Below, piece after piece: positions 23,211 through 33,514 of a stretch of DNA of 64,000 bases (positions within the stretch are counted from its first letter, which is position 1; every line of letters starts with the position of its first letter). Under the pieces are notes generated by a model that saw only the letters and a program-made list of their open reading frames with translations, was not told the DNA's origin and ran no database searches. The position numbers and the translations under genes are program-made. The DNA comes from Epiperipatus broadwayi (taxonomy: Eukaryota > Onychophora > Udeonychophora > Euonychophora > Peripatidae), in NCBI GenBank assembly GCA_028023455.1, contig JAQFVV010006215.1, positions 2,897,230-2,961,229 of the forward strand, read 5' to 3'.

Positions 23211-25390
23211 ATCTACTGTGATAGTAGAATCATGGAATCAAGAACTGAAAATTCTTAAATCAAAGCTCAAACAATTACCTCTAGTCTTCATATATCACAT
23301 GAGCAAATAAGCATTCAATTATTTAGTGAAAACTGTTTTGATGGAATTTTAAGTAACAATCATCATATAGATTCTATTCATTCACATATGAACTTTTATT
23401 TGAATTTTTAAAAAATATTAGTCATTGTTTTGCTCATATATTGCAAGAGGCCATTTTAAGGGATAATAGTTGTTTTTCAATCAATGCATCTGATTATCAT
23501 TCATTGTAGATCCATTGCTTGCAACCTTCAAGGACTTTATAGTTTGGGTTAAATATTGTAATATTAAAAGGGGTTCATTAAAGAACATTGTGTGACTAAA
23601 TATTAAAATTCTAGAATTACAAGTGTTAAGATGAGTTGGAAAAGTGACCAACTACAAATAGTGGTGCTTAAGCACTACAGACTGATATGACCAAGAAAAT
23701 AATTATTTATTTGCTTGGTCCTAGTCCTTGTTATCCAGAAGTATCAGTTTGTCTTCAAGACAGATGATCACTAGCAAAAAAAAAGACAAACATTGCATTT
23801 GAAGATTGTGGTATAAGAATTTATTTTGAAGAGAAGACAGGAATCACTATGGTCAACAGGAAATAACAGCAGCTGAGTGTATATACAATCCACTATATTT
23901 AGCAATGTATTGCTGTTTTGTATTGACTTTATATTGTGTAATTTTAAAATATGCCTACTCTTATTCTAACATGGTTAATTTTAAAAATATTTTTAACACT
24001 ATCATTGGTAAGTTTAGAATTGTTATCTGAATATTAATATTGTTACTGTATTATTTTCTCATGAATTGTACAATGGAACTAAATTCTCCTACAATTGTTT
24101 AATCACAACCCCCTTTTTCTTATGTTTGTGGACTTCTTCATCTGCAATTCTCCAAAAAATGCTAATTTCTCAAAAAACTGTATTCCATCTATAATCTTTT
24201 TCACAATATTTTTCATTCTTTGTAGAAAGAGACTCACTCACTATCATTTTTGGTTGCTTTTCCTCCAAAATTTTTTTTTTGATATTATTCTTGGTTGTTG
24301 TATGCTTCAGCAGTCATTGTTTTAATATATTCTGAGCATTTGAATGATCTACTATTCTAATTAATTTGATTAGTCTCATCTTTTGTTTTTTTTTTTGCTT
24401 TTGTAGTCATTTTTTTTATGTATTAAAAGTAAATAACAGTTTTAAATAAATTCTCTAAAGGGTAGCCAACCAGCTTTTCTGTGCAAGTAGAGGGAACTTT
24501 TGATGTAGTAGTTACCAGATTTGATAACTGTAGGTAATAATTGTTTTATGAAGTTTTTTTTTTTTTTTACTTCCAAGATTATTTACTAATTAATATGGTT
24601 AGCTCACTTGATTGTAAAATTATTTTACTTGCGAATTTTTAGCAATCTGGAAAAATTTAACTCTGCCCAAATATATAATCCCAGATTAGAGCAGGTTAAT
24701 TACTGTGCCAAATATAATGATTTTAAAAAATCAGAGCCAGACATTTGGAGCATAAGATCGTCAGATTGATTTCAGTTCTGACACTTGTCATCTAACGACC
24801 ACAAGCAATAAAATCATTCTATTTGAAAGATCGGGGAATATACTTTCGTCTATTTCACAATATAAAAGTTATATATACATATAACAAATTGATCAAACTT
24901 TTAATGTATGTAACAATTTTTGATAACTGAATTGATATTAATTTGTGATTTCATCATTTCAAATCTATACTACTGCCCAATATTTATCACGTTTCATTCT
25001 CATTATTTATTAGTTTTATATAAAGGCAGGATGTTTCAATTATGTGTCAACAATTTATATTCTGGACATTGAAAAAAAAAAAAACAGTTATTGATGTTAG
25101 AAGAATTAGACGAACTATGTCAAAAAATTTTTTTTCCTTTATTGTTTTAAAGAATATTTATGTCAAAGTCAAAAAAAAAAATCGCTAACAAGTCTGGTAT
25201 TTAACAATGAATATAATATACATATATATTATACATAAATGCACTCCGTTTTAAATTTTCTTTTGAAGACAGATTTAATAATTTGAAAATAATTTTCGTG
25301 ACAAAAAATCCTATTGGCGATAATAATAGTGGATTTTATTTTTACGTTCCCAGCTAATAAATGTAGATTTGATAAATTCAAGAAGCCATA
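23211..25390. other. A+T-rich filler
   Basis: No gene, RNA or repeat recognised. The 76-codon frame at 24095 is low-complexity. Confidence 0.5.
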
Positions 25391-25394
25391 AATC

Positions 25395-25580
25395 GATGTA
25401 GCAGCTGGAAAAAACACAAAAATATTGGATAGAGAAGAAAAGGTATAAAGAAGAAAATTTAAAGAAGCTGCTCACATGACAATGACAAAAAATCCTATAA
25501 GCCAACCTAGTGTGACTATACATAATGTATGGAAACCATTAATCAACTTTGCTCTTAGAAAAAAGTGGAGAAATCAGGAG
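25395..25580 (+). pseudogene. Penelope-like element 2, endonuclease C-terminal remnant
   Basis: Same protein end as 0.8 kb: ILDREEKV, KFKEAAHMTMTKNPISQPSV, HNVWKPLINFALRKKW. KEAAH carries the catalytic Glu of the GIY-YIG domain. Frame is maintained only in short blocks, and the upstream catalytic half is absent. It is followed within 50 bases by the tRNA-like and hammerhead-like 3' unit. Confidence 0.65.
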
Positions 25581-25614
25581 GAACCTAATAGATAAGTTTA
25601 TGAAATTACTACAC

Positions 25615-25870
25615 GTCTGTTGCCTTTGGCAGGATGGCTCAGTTGGTTAGAGTGTTATCTTAAAATTCAAAACTCAAGAATCTAAGGACCCAAGTTTGAA
25701 TCCTATGCTAATATTGTCACTGATCAGACCAGCAACACCTGAAGAAGAGAGGAGATAATACCTCTCAAAACGTTGTGCATATACTAATCTGTTTGATGTG
25801 CTATTACTAACAGTTGAATGTATTTGGAATTTTCTAAAGACATTCAATGCATATATTCATTGGAAGATTC
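25615..25870 (+). repeat. Penelope-2 3' unit: tRNA-like head plus hammerhead-like core
   Basis: 25622-25712 resembles a tRNA: GGATGGCTCAGTTGGTTAGAGTG (A box), CAAGTTTGAATCCTATGC (B box). The hammerhead-like core follows at 25739, then 'gtgcatatactaatctgttt' and 'aatgtatttggaattttctaaagacattcaatgc'. Copies stand alone at 22.88 and 55.6 kb and behind the same endonuclease at 0.8 kb. An internal RNA polymerase III promoter in a Penelope terminal region would be unusual; this is inferred from box similarity only. Confidence 0.6.
25722..25790 (+). ncRNA. Hammerhead-like motif in Penelope-2 3' unit
   Basis: CAC, CTGAAGA, extra A, GAGAGG...CCTCTC (6-bp stem II), then AAAACGTTGTGC. The expected GAAA is AAAA here but GAAA in the copies at 23.0 and 55.7 kb. 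A 2-bp palindromic ACGT could serve as stem III with T as cleavage nucleotide. Stem I has CAC/GTG and a possible CAGA/TCTG. Probably inactive. Confidence 0.45.
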
Positions 25871-26524
25871 AGTTACTTCCTGTTAAGTTACATATAATCT
25901 GAGTTATTTATTCTTTAAATAAAATATATTTTTATGTTGTTATTTTTTGCTTTGCCGTTATTTAAGCTACTTGTTGTCATTGTTATTAAAATTTCTTATT
26001 GAATTTTTTTTAAAAAAAAAAATATATGAATTACTTTATTCTTATTTATGTTGGTATATGGATTGTGGTTCCACCACTGAATAATACACCCATGAAAAAA
26101 GCAATGACTTTTCTGATTCAGTTTTATATTATTTAGATTTTAGTTAAACTTCATGTATGATATTAGTCTAAATTCAGTTAAACTAAGTATATTGTTTACT
26201 TCTGTTAGTACTTATCTTGCCAGGGAAACTATAGTATCTCAGTTGTGGAGAGATTGTGAATTACCTTTCTCATTAATTACTATTAGAGCTATTAATATGG
26301 TTGTCATTAGTATTGCTTTAAAAGACAACAGTTCTGAAATAGTTAAAAATGGAGTTATGAGAATTTTTATAAAAATGTTAAGTTCAACTATTATGAACCA
26401 AGTTTAATATGCAACATAAACAGTATAAATAGCCTTTAAAATAACCCATTACATAATTGAGATTTTCCAAAAACTCCTCCTTGTAGAAATAGTGAAATGT
26501 AAGATAACTATCTGTAAAAATTAC

Positions 26525-26640
26525 CAAGTTTTATTCAGCCTGAATTTGAACCCCTGATCATGAGTATGGCAGGAAGTTACTAGCCACTATGTCTTGAAGC
26601 CATCATTCAGTAGGTAACACTAACAGATTGTGCCACACAT
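26525..26640 (-). repeat. tRNA-like SINE S4 (Met-like head)
   Basis: Minus strand: ACATAGTGGCTAGTAAC (A-box region), 'ctcatgatcag' resembling a tRNA-Met anticodon arm, and GGGGTTCAAATTC (B box). It does not fold into a full cloverleaf. Single copy here. Confidence 0.45.
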
Positions 26641-26649
26641 AATATACCT

Positions 26650-29600
26650 TACCATTTTTACATTTACAATAATCAAATAATAAATATGCTTTTTATCTAA
26701 ACAAATTACTCATGTAGGCAATGAGATGTGATGATCTAATATCATTGTTGACAATAGTAGGTTATAATTTGCTGTTCACTTAAAATCTGATGTTTAGATA
26801 ACAAATAATGAAAAATATCCATTTAATAAATGTATATTAGTTTATATATTCTAATCTAGGATTTATTTTAAAAGCAAATGGTATTTTCACTACTATAGTT
26901 TTTGAATCTCTATTATTTAAGACTTTTATCTTTTCTAATAATAGTAATAATAATAAGTCAGATGTCACATGACTTATATATAGCTTGCACTTACAAATAT
27001 GTAAATAAAAATATGTAAAATTAAGAGCGTGCTAATAACTCTAACTTCACTACTTACCACCCAGAACATTATTCTCAACTTTTTTTATTTGTGTATTCAT
27101 GCATTTGAATGAATGTCCATTCCAAAAGGAAGTTATTTCTGAAAAAGAAGACAAAGATCAATGCTTTACCCATTTGATGCAAAGGTTTTTCATTATTGAA
27201 AGACTTACATGATGTTGGAGTAAAAGAGATTGGTGTTTAAATTTCAAATGAGGATTCCTGTTTATTATTATTATTTTGATTGCTTCATGATAGATAATAT
27301 TTTTTCCATGTGATTTAATTTAAGCAATTTTTGTAATAAGTTGAGGTGATTTGTTTTGTATGTTTAAGTTTTTTTTTAACTAATTGCATATTGGTATGTT
27401 CTGAAGTTGATTTCATTTATTCATATATTAAGACTCATTAATCAGCATATTAAAGGCTATTTATTTTACTCAAAACTCTAACATCTATTATAAGCTTAAG
27501 TTATCAAAAGACGCTAGTTATAGTTCTTATTAAATCTTTACTTAGTGTTGCCCTATTTATATTCCTTAAATAGTTTACTAAGATCTTCATTAGAGAAGAG
27601 TTTGGAACCTGGATACACAGTGTACTTGGATTTTTAAAATCTAATGCACTGTTAAACTAATAACCTTTTATACTTATGCGCTAGATCTAGGTTCCAAATT
27701 CCTTACTGATAAAGTCCTTATCCAAAAACTAATCTGAAAATATGAATAGAGCAGTTTTGGATAGCAATTTAATAAAAACTATGTAGCATTTATTGATTAT
27801 TCCAGGTTATGGAAGATAGTAGAGTGGAAAAATTATTTGGCTTTGAACACATTTTTTGGTTTTTATTATTTGTTAGGATAAGTATAATTTAAATCCATAA
27901 TAGATTCACTGTTATATATTTTGAGGTATAGTGGTAATGGATAAAGATGTGTTTTGGGACTTCAAATATTGAACGTTTTCCCTGTGAAGATACAATTCAA
28001 GATTCTGACACATTAATAACAATTTCATTTTATTCAATAAATGTGTTGGATAATTTTTCACACTGATGATTTTTAAAGTTCTTGAGGTCATAAAGACTGC
28101 AGAATCTGATCTGATATTGTTTGATGTGTTCTTACCTTGTTACATGAAGCATTAAAGTGAAATTCCTTTAAATTTAGTTATCAGAACTGATATATCTATT
28201 GCATAAAGAAGTGGTATCTCAGGGTTATATATTTTTATTGAGAATGAGCTTAAAGTCAGTGGTATGGGTAAGAACAAGAACTGTTGCTCTGTTTCCCTCC
28301 AGAATTACAATGGTGATACATATTTAGGATGGGTCACTGATGAAGATGATGATGAAACCATTACTTGATAAAACTTATAGGATTATAACATTTTTCTCAC
28401 CAATGATGAAGGCAACATCAAATTACAATCATATCTATAATCAGTGTACTTATTAGTCTTCTTTCAATATATACTATTCCTATTTTAGCATTTCATGATC
28501 AAAGGTTCGATGGAAAGAAATGATTCTGGCAAATTTTTTCATATTTCAGACTTAGGGGTGTAAAGTTAATTTGTTTGAAAGCAAGAGAACAAGCAATAAC
28601 TGGCATCTGATTAGTATTCGATTCTCAACAGACTAACAAAAAAAATCATTTTTAGTAGGATACTCGAATGTTATGAGGCTATTACTAATCTTACGATTAG
28701 TTTATTTATTCTCTTAACCATAACATTTATTCTAAGTTCTTATGTCATTATGATGTTTTTTTCTTCTTTTTTTTTACTTTATAACTTTTAAAAATAAATA
28801 ATAACCCATCATCAACGATGATAAATCATTATATTGAATGGATGTATAGATAAGCATATTGATTTAAATAATGTATATAATATTTATTCCATAAAATCTA
28901 TCTTCAATTTTCTTTATCATTATAGTGTAAAATAAAACCTTACTTTAGTGATAGCAAAAATAAAAACTTACAAATATGATTTACTCTTAGAATATGTAAT
29001 CGATTATTTATGAAAGCCTAGCTAATAATAGATATTTATTTCCATTCAGTATTGGATAGCTAGATAGAGCTAGCTATGAACAGTGGGGGGGGGGGGCTTT
29101 TATCCGTTTTGAATCTCGAATTTGAATCTCAAATTGTGGCTAGACACAATAAAAAAAAAGATGTTAAAACTATTTATGTGTTGAAAGCATTTTTTTAAAA
29201 ACCTTTCGAAAGTTGTTTAATTAAAATTGAAAATGTTTTTCTGCTGACATTTTTCTTATTTTTTCATGCTCTGACCTGCTGACCATTTCTATTGTTGAGA
29301 ATCACATGATTTATCAGCATGTGACCAACCAAACTTTGATGAGGTTGTTAACTCTATTGTTATCCAGTCTGGATGACTGCTTTATTAATTACATCCTACA
29401 CTCACTATCAGGAAACTTTATCTGCTAATGTGAAAATATTTCTCTTTCTAAGTCGTTTTTAAATGTTTGATAAAAATTCTTCTCAATAAATCAAACGCAT
29501 TGCTTCTGATTAAAAACGCATTCTTTGCTAATTCATATATGGATTAAATAGAAATAGTTTTTACAAGATACTGATAACATTTAATTTTCAGTTAATATTT

Positions 29601-29912
29601 AATTAATCGAATGGTTGTTTGGTAGGGAATTCATATCGAGTACAAGAATTATCCGAATCGGCGGTGCGATTGTTTGGATCTTTTTCCTGAACTTGCTATT
29701 CTTTACACTATAGTATTTATTTTTATGCATATCACGTGGTACAGAACAGTTCAATTAAAAATAACTAGTTGAATAAAATATTTTGTTGTGTATAGCAAAA
29801 GGTAAAACAACCATTAAATACCTTACTGTAAGGCAAAGAACCCCATCCTCCAAGGATTGAATAGAAGGCATTATTAACTTTTCCAATGCTCATGTGGCTA
29901 GGATTTGACTGA
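26650..29912. other. A+T-rich filler with one decayed hammerhead repeat
   Basis: At 27590-27760 'gctagatctaggttccaaattccttactgataaag...ctaatctgaaaatat' is a very diverged family-A unit with an inverted 'tttggaacctggat' partner upstream. A G11 run lies at 29086. No gene seen. Confidence 0.45.
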
Positions 29913-30373
29913 TCGGTACTGTGGTATTAGAGCTGCGACATGAAGAATTATAATCGTTTAATCATTAAATTAATTAGGTTATTAAATCAAAAACATATTT
30001 TAAAATCTATATTTAAAAAAAAACAATTTAACAAAAAAAAAAAAAAACACGGAAAGCATTAATGTGAAGAATAGTTAAAATGCGTGTTTAAATCAAATTG
30101 AGTGTGTGTTTGCACGTACATATTCTGCATAATCTATTTTAATACATTGTACAGGCTTACACCTGCATTTATATGTGTAATATATGTGGTATTCGAACTC
30201 AGACTTTCACACGATCTACAACTCACAGCGCCATCTTATATTGCTGTTTCACCTGATCACACACATGTTGAAAAGATAAATAATCACCAATATACGTATT
30301 TCGTGCTAAACCAGCACTCATTAAAGTATGAAGATTGATAATCTTAATAATAATTGTATATATGTGTGGCGAT

Positions 30374-30434
30374 GGTAATCTGAACCAACTGATGAGTGCT
30401 GGTTTAGCACGAAATACGTATATTGGTGATTATT
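30374..30434 (+). ncRNA. Type I hammerhead ribozyme, family B, complete
   Basis: Reads GGTAATC (outer stem I), TGA, ACCAA (inner stem I), CTGATGA, GTGCT-GGTTT-AGCAC (5-bp stem II with G-C next to the core), GAA, ATACGTAT (self-complementary stem III), A, then cleavage expected between 30422 and 30423, TTGGT and GATTATT. Every core position is canonical. Short stem III hammerheads usually work as dimers on head-to-tail transcripts, as in schistosome and newt repeats. The one-sided TGA bulge and the stem II loop could form the tertiary contact that such ribozymes need. Confidence 0.85.
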
Positions 30435-30459
30435 TATCTTTTCAACATGTGTGTGATCA

Positions 30460-30535
30460 TGTGAGTCAGCAATATAAGATGGCACTGAGAGTTGTAGGTC
30501 GTGTGAAAGTCTTGAGTTCGAATCCCGCATATATT
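30460..30535 (+). promoter_or_regulatory. tRNA-like pol III box region in family-B unit
   Basis: GATGGCACTGAGAGTTGTAGG resembles an A box, and GAGTTCGAATCCCG at 30517 is an excellent B box, spaced about 35 bases as in tRNA genes. It lies about 30-90 bases downstream of the ribozyme. The mirror copy is at 30188-30250 on the minus strand. Function is inferred from motif similarity. Confidence 0.55.
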
Positions 30536-30937
30536 ACATATATAAATGCAGGTGTAAGCCCTGTACAATGTATTAAAATAGATTATGCAGAATATGTACG
30601 TGCAAACACACTCAATTTGATTTAAACACGCATTTTAACTATTCTTCACATTAATGCTTTTCGTATTTTTTTTTTTTGTTAAATTTTTTTTTTTAAATGT
30701 AGATTTTAAAATATGTTTTTGATTTAATAACCTAATTAATTTAATGATTAAACAATTATAATTCTTCATGTCGCAGCTCTAATACCACAGTACCGAGTGA
30801 ACTTCTTCCTTGGTTTACCCCCTCATCAGCGATAGCGATCACTCACAAACAATTACGATTATTTCTCTTTCAAGAGAAAAATAATAGTAGCAATAATAAT
30901 TCACTAAAGATAGGTTTTGCTATAATTATAGAGGCTA

Positions 30938-31030
30938 ACCTGTTGGTGATCGAGAGGTCAGTGCGACTGCCTTGCATTTGCAGGCAGTTGCCCGGGTTGC
31001 GGGTTCGCGTCCCAGCCGATGCTATGACAC
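30938..31030 (+). repeat. tRNA-like SINE S1, diverged copy
   Basis: GGTGATCGAGAGGTCAGTGC (A-box region), then CAGTTGCCCGG and GGGTTCGCGTCCCAGCC (B box), GATGCTATGACAC. Compared with 5.86 kb it has an insertion in the anticodon region ('tgcatttgcaggcag'). Confidence 0.6.
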
Positions 31031-31717
31031 TTAATAACCTATAATCTGTATACAAAAACATTACATATAGAACATGCTGTTCCATTATTCTATTTATTTG
31101 ATATTTTGCAATGCTACCTTTTAACTTATCTATCTTTTTTTTTTTTTTCTAAAAGATTGTCTAATTTCAACTCTTCATTGTATTCTATCCTGAATTAAAT
31201 CTTTTGGAATAATAACTGAATGGGTTATTGCCGGACCTTGATCTGTGGACTAAGAAAACTCTAGAATCGGACACTATACTTCTGTACTAAATCCTGCCAA
31301 ACATTTGATTTTGCACTCCTTTGGAATGATTTTGAGATTATTTTTATAACGTAAATAGAGTTTGCTTTCTATGAAAAGTGTCTCAAGTTCTCTAAAAAGT
31401 ACATTTTAAATAAAATCTTACATTGTTCATTTCCATCCAACGAAAACATGATTTGAAATAATAGATTCTACAGTACCACATCTAGCAAGTTGAAGAATAT
31501 ATTGATTGGTTTTATGATCTCATATTTTTAGAAATTTTATTGACTTTAAATCAAATATTTATTAATACCCTTATGTTACATTGATAAGAGATCCAAACTT
31601 CATCTCTATATAATAAATTACATAAAATAACAGCTTAACATACAATTAATTTAGTTGCAACAGTTATATCATTGTGTAATAAATATAGCTTTACTTCTCA
31701 CTATATGTAAAATATAT
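31031..31717. other. A+T-rich spacer
   Basis: Nothing recognised between the tRNA-like element and the Penelope palindrome. Confidence 0.5.
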
Positions 31718-31849
31718 AATTGTTAATTAGAGAAGATATAAATTAGTATTAAAGTTTATCGGCTTAATGTTTTCGAGGATCCATGCCTCATATTCATAGC
31801 CTTCATAAAATGTATAATAAAATATATGCAAATACAAATATTCAAATAA

Positions 31850-32190
31850 GCTAGTATTGCGTAGCCCATTTCTTCGAGATCTCAAAGCAAGTGTCTTTTC
31901 TATTAATGGCATGGATGTTTCCATTGATGTAAAATGCCTCCTTTATTTTTCTTTTGTGATCATTTGATTCTGAGCACAATATTATGGGATTGGCAGGTGT
32001 GAAGTTATGTCCAGATTGTTTAGCATGCTCCAAAAATACAGAGGATGTGTTGTTGTTTTCTGAGCTCTGTTAAATGTGTAAATATGTTGAACCAGTCTAG
32101 TATTGATTGTAGCTTTCGTTTCACCATAATATATAGCATGGCATCCGGCCTGAGGGCAGGCAATGTGGGGTGAACGATCGATCAATGTGG
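31850..32190 (-). pseudogene. Penelope-1 GIY-YIG endonuclease, left arm, broken
   Basis: Same protein as the right arm in two frames: CPQAGCHAIYYGETKATINT, then KTTTHPLYFWSMLNN out of frame, and SGHNFTPANPIILCSESNDH further on. The frame is lost after the YYG half. The 15-base deletion also removes the VVYS strand that forms the GIY half of the motif. Confidence 0.75.
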
Positions 32191-32224
32191 TCTTTAGAGT
32201 TGTTAATCAATCTATTAGAATTAG

Positions 32225-32647
32225 GTGAAGTTAAATGATAAATTTAACATAGTTAGAACTCCACCTAATTCTAATAGATTGATTAACAACTCTAAAGACC
32301 ACATTGATCGATCATTCACCCCACACGTGGTGTACTCTATTGCCTGCCCTCAGGCCGGATGCCACACTATATATTATGGTGAAACGAAAGCTACAATCAA
32401 TACTAGACTGGCTCAACATATTTACACATTTAACAGAGCTCAGAAAAACAGCAACACATCCTCTGTATTTCAGGAGCATGCTAAACAATCTGGACATAAC
32501 GTCACACCTGCCAATCCCATAATATTGTGCTCAGAATCAAATGATCACAAAAGTAAAATAAAGGAGGCATTTTACATCAATGGAAACATCCATGCCATTA
32601 ATAGAAAAGACACTTGCTTTGAGATCTCGAAGAAATGGGCTACGTAA
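32225..32647 (+). CDS. Penelope-like GIY-YIG endonuclease domain, intact fragment
   Basis: 140-residue frame. Penelope-like retroelements carry this domain behind their reverse transcriptase to nick target DNA. Visible: VVYSIAC (35-41, GIY strand), Cys41 and Cys46 then His85/His91 consistent with the CCHH zinc site, IYYGET (49-54, the YIG half), Arg61, His65, and KIKEAFYI with catalytic Glu114. The start Met lies in the palindrome spacer and is not native; no RT domain is present upstream. The domain looks complete and unbroken, while the element as a whole is 5'-truncated. Confidence 0.8.
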   Translation: MKLNDKFNIVRTPPNSNRLINNSKDHIDRSFTPHVVYSIACPQAGCHTIYYGETKATINTRLAQHIYTFNRAQKNSNTSSVFQEHAKQSGHNVTPANPIILCSESNDHKSKIKEAFYINGNIHAINRKDTCFEISKKWAT

Positions 32648-32699
32648 TACTAGCTTATTTGAATATTTGTATTTGCATATATTTTATTATACATTTTAT

Positions 32700-32745
32700 G
32701 AAGGCTATGAATATGAGGCATGGATCCTCGAAAACGTTAAGCCGA
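32700..32745 (+). other. Stem-loop behind Penelope-1 ORF, hammerhead-like
   Basis: 'gctatgaatat', GAGG-catggat-CCTC, then GAAAACGTTAAGC. Mirrors the structure behind the 22.4 kb copy with compensatory changes in the stem. It resembles stem II and the GAAA half of a hammerhead; the CTGANGA half is not recognisable. The mirror copy lies at 31760-31805 on the minus strand. Confidence 0.4.
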
Positions 32746-32916
32746 TAAACTTTAATACTAATTTATATCTTCTCTAATTAACAATTAGAGTATGATATAA
32801 AATACTCTATTATTTAACTTGCTAAAAGTAACAACAACACATTGAACTCTGTGCTAGACAGACGTCACCTATTGGGTCATGTGTTATATTCAAAATATTA
32901 AATTCATTCTGTAGAT

Positions 32917-33388
32917 CAGGGGTGTCCAATTTTTGTGTTCATAAGATCTACTTTTTATTTTAAAAATTTGTTGTGATCGACTTGTTGTCATAGGCGTAGT
33001 CTAAGTGGAGGGAGGTGTGAAATACATACTATTTTTATATATCTACCTAGTAAAAAATAATTATTAACGGTCAAAAAACTCATGTCCGGATGGGGGGGGG
33101 GGATTAAAGCAACATGAGTAATTATTAACAATATTTATTAATTCAAATTAGCTACATTAAATCAAGATTAAAAATATTATTTTCAATAATGATATGGCTT
33201 AGTGGACTTCACCTATCTAGAATTGAAAAAAAATTTAGAATAAAAACAAAAATAACAAAAAAACTTGAAAATCTTGACTTAATTTGTTTCACTCAATACC
33301 CAAAAGCTTTTGCCAGATTGGCCTCGCGATCGACCAAAAATGGCTTTGTGATTGACCAGTGGATCATGATCGATGTTGGACATGCCTG
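32917..33388. mobile_element. hAT-type MITE with perfect 8-bp target duplication
   Basis: The ends are CAGGGGTGTCCAA (left) and, read inverted, CAGGCATGTCCAAC (right). The identical octamer CTGTAGAT lies at 32909-32916 and 33389-33396. An 8-bp duplication and CAGGGGTG-type ends are hallmarks of hAT elements. It is 472 bp with no transposase; a G10 run is at 33091. The frame at 33189-33479 is incidental. Confidence 0.85.
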
Positions 33389-33514
33389 CTGTAGATTACC
33401 TTTTGAATTGGCAAATCAGCATATTGTAGAGTCAGATGCCAAAAAAAAAAAGGGAAGTCTTGCTTTCAGTTTTAATTAATTCAAATTAAAAATTCCACAA
33501 CAAACTTGTATCAC

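Larger units (their letters stand above)
29913..30796. repeat. Large inverted repeat of family-B hammerhead units
   Basis: Left arm 29913-30321, right arm 30392-30796, spacer 70 bases. The arms are about 409 and 405 bases and nearly identical by eye, differing mainly in homopolymer lengths. Each arm is one family-B unit; the left is antisense and the right is sense, so their 5' sides face the centre. The left ribozyme is cut off inside CTGATGA (only ATGA remains), whereas the right arm plus spacer keeps a whole ribozyme. Such a long, little-diverged palindrome implies recent formation. Confidence 0.9.
31718..32786. mobile_element. Inverted pair of Penelope-1 endonuclease fragments
   Basis: Left arm 31718-32232 (minus), right arm 32257-32786 (plus), 24-base spacer. 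The arms are nearly identical over more than 500 bases; both start at the same point just upstream of the endonuclease and end at the same point ('aattgttaattagaga'). The main difference is about 15 bases missing from the left arm, at the sequence equivalent to 32325-32341. The common endpoints suggest one event (template switch or hairpin duplication), not two insertions. Confidence 0.85.

Noticed and set aside
28330-28370. CTGATGA followed by GAAAC as a hammerhead
   Set aside because: The intervening sequence is a simple GAT repeat with no stem II, and no stem I or III forms.
29086-29096. Poly(G) runs here and at 33091, 44135 and 53106 as G-quadruplex or regulatory sites
   Set aside because: Single homopolymer tracts without the spaced G-runs of a quadruplex; more likely repeat slippage or element-internal runs.
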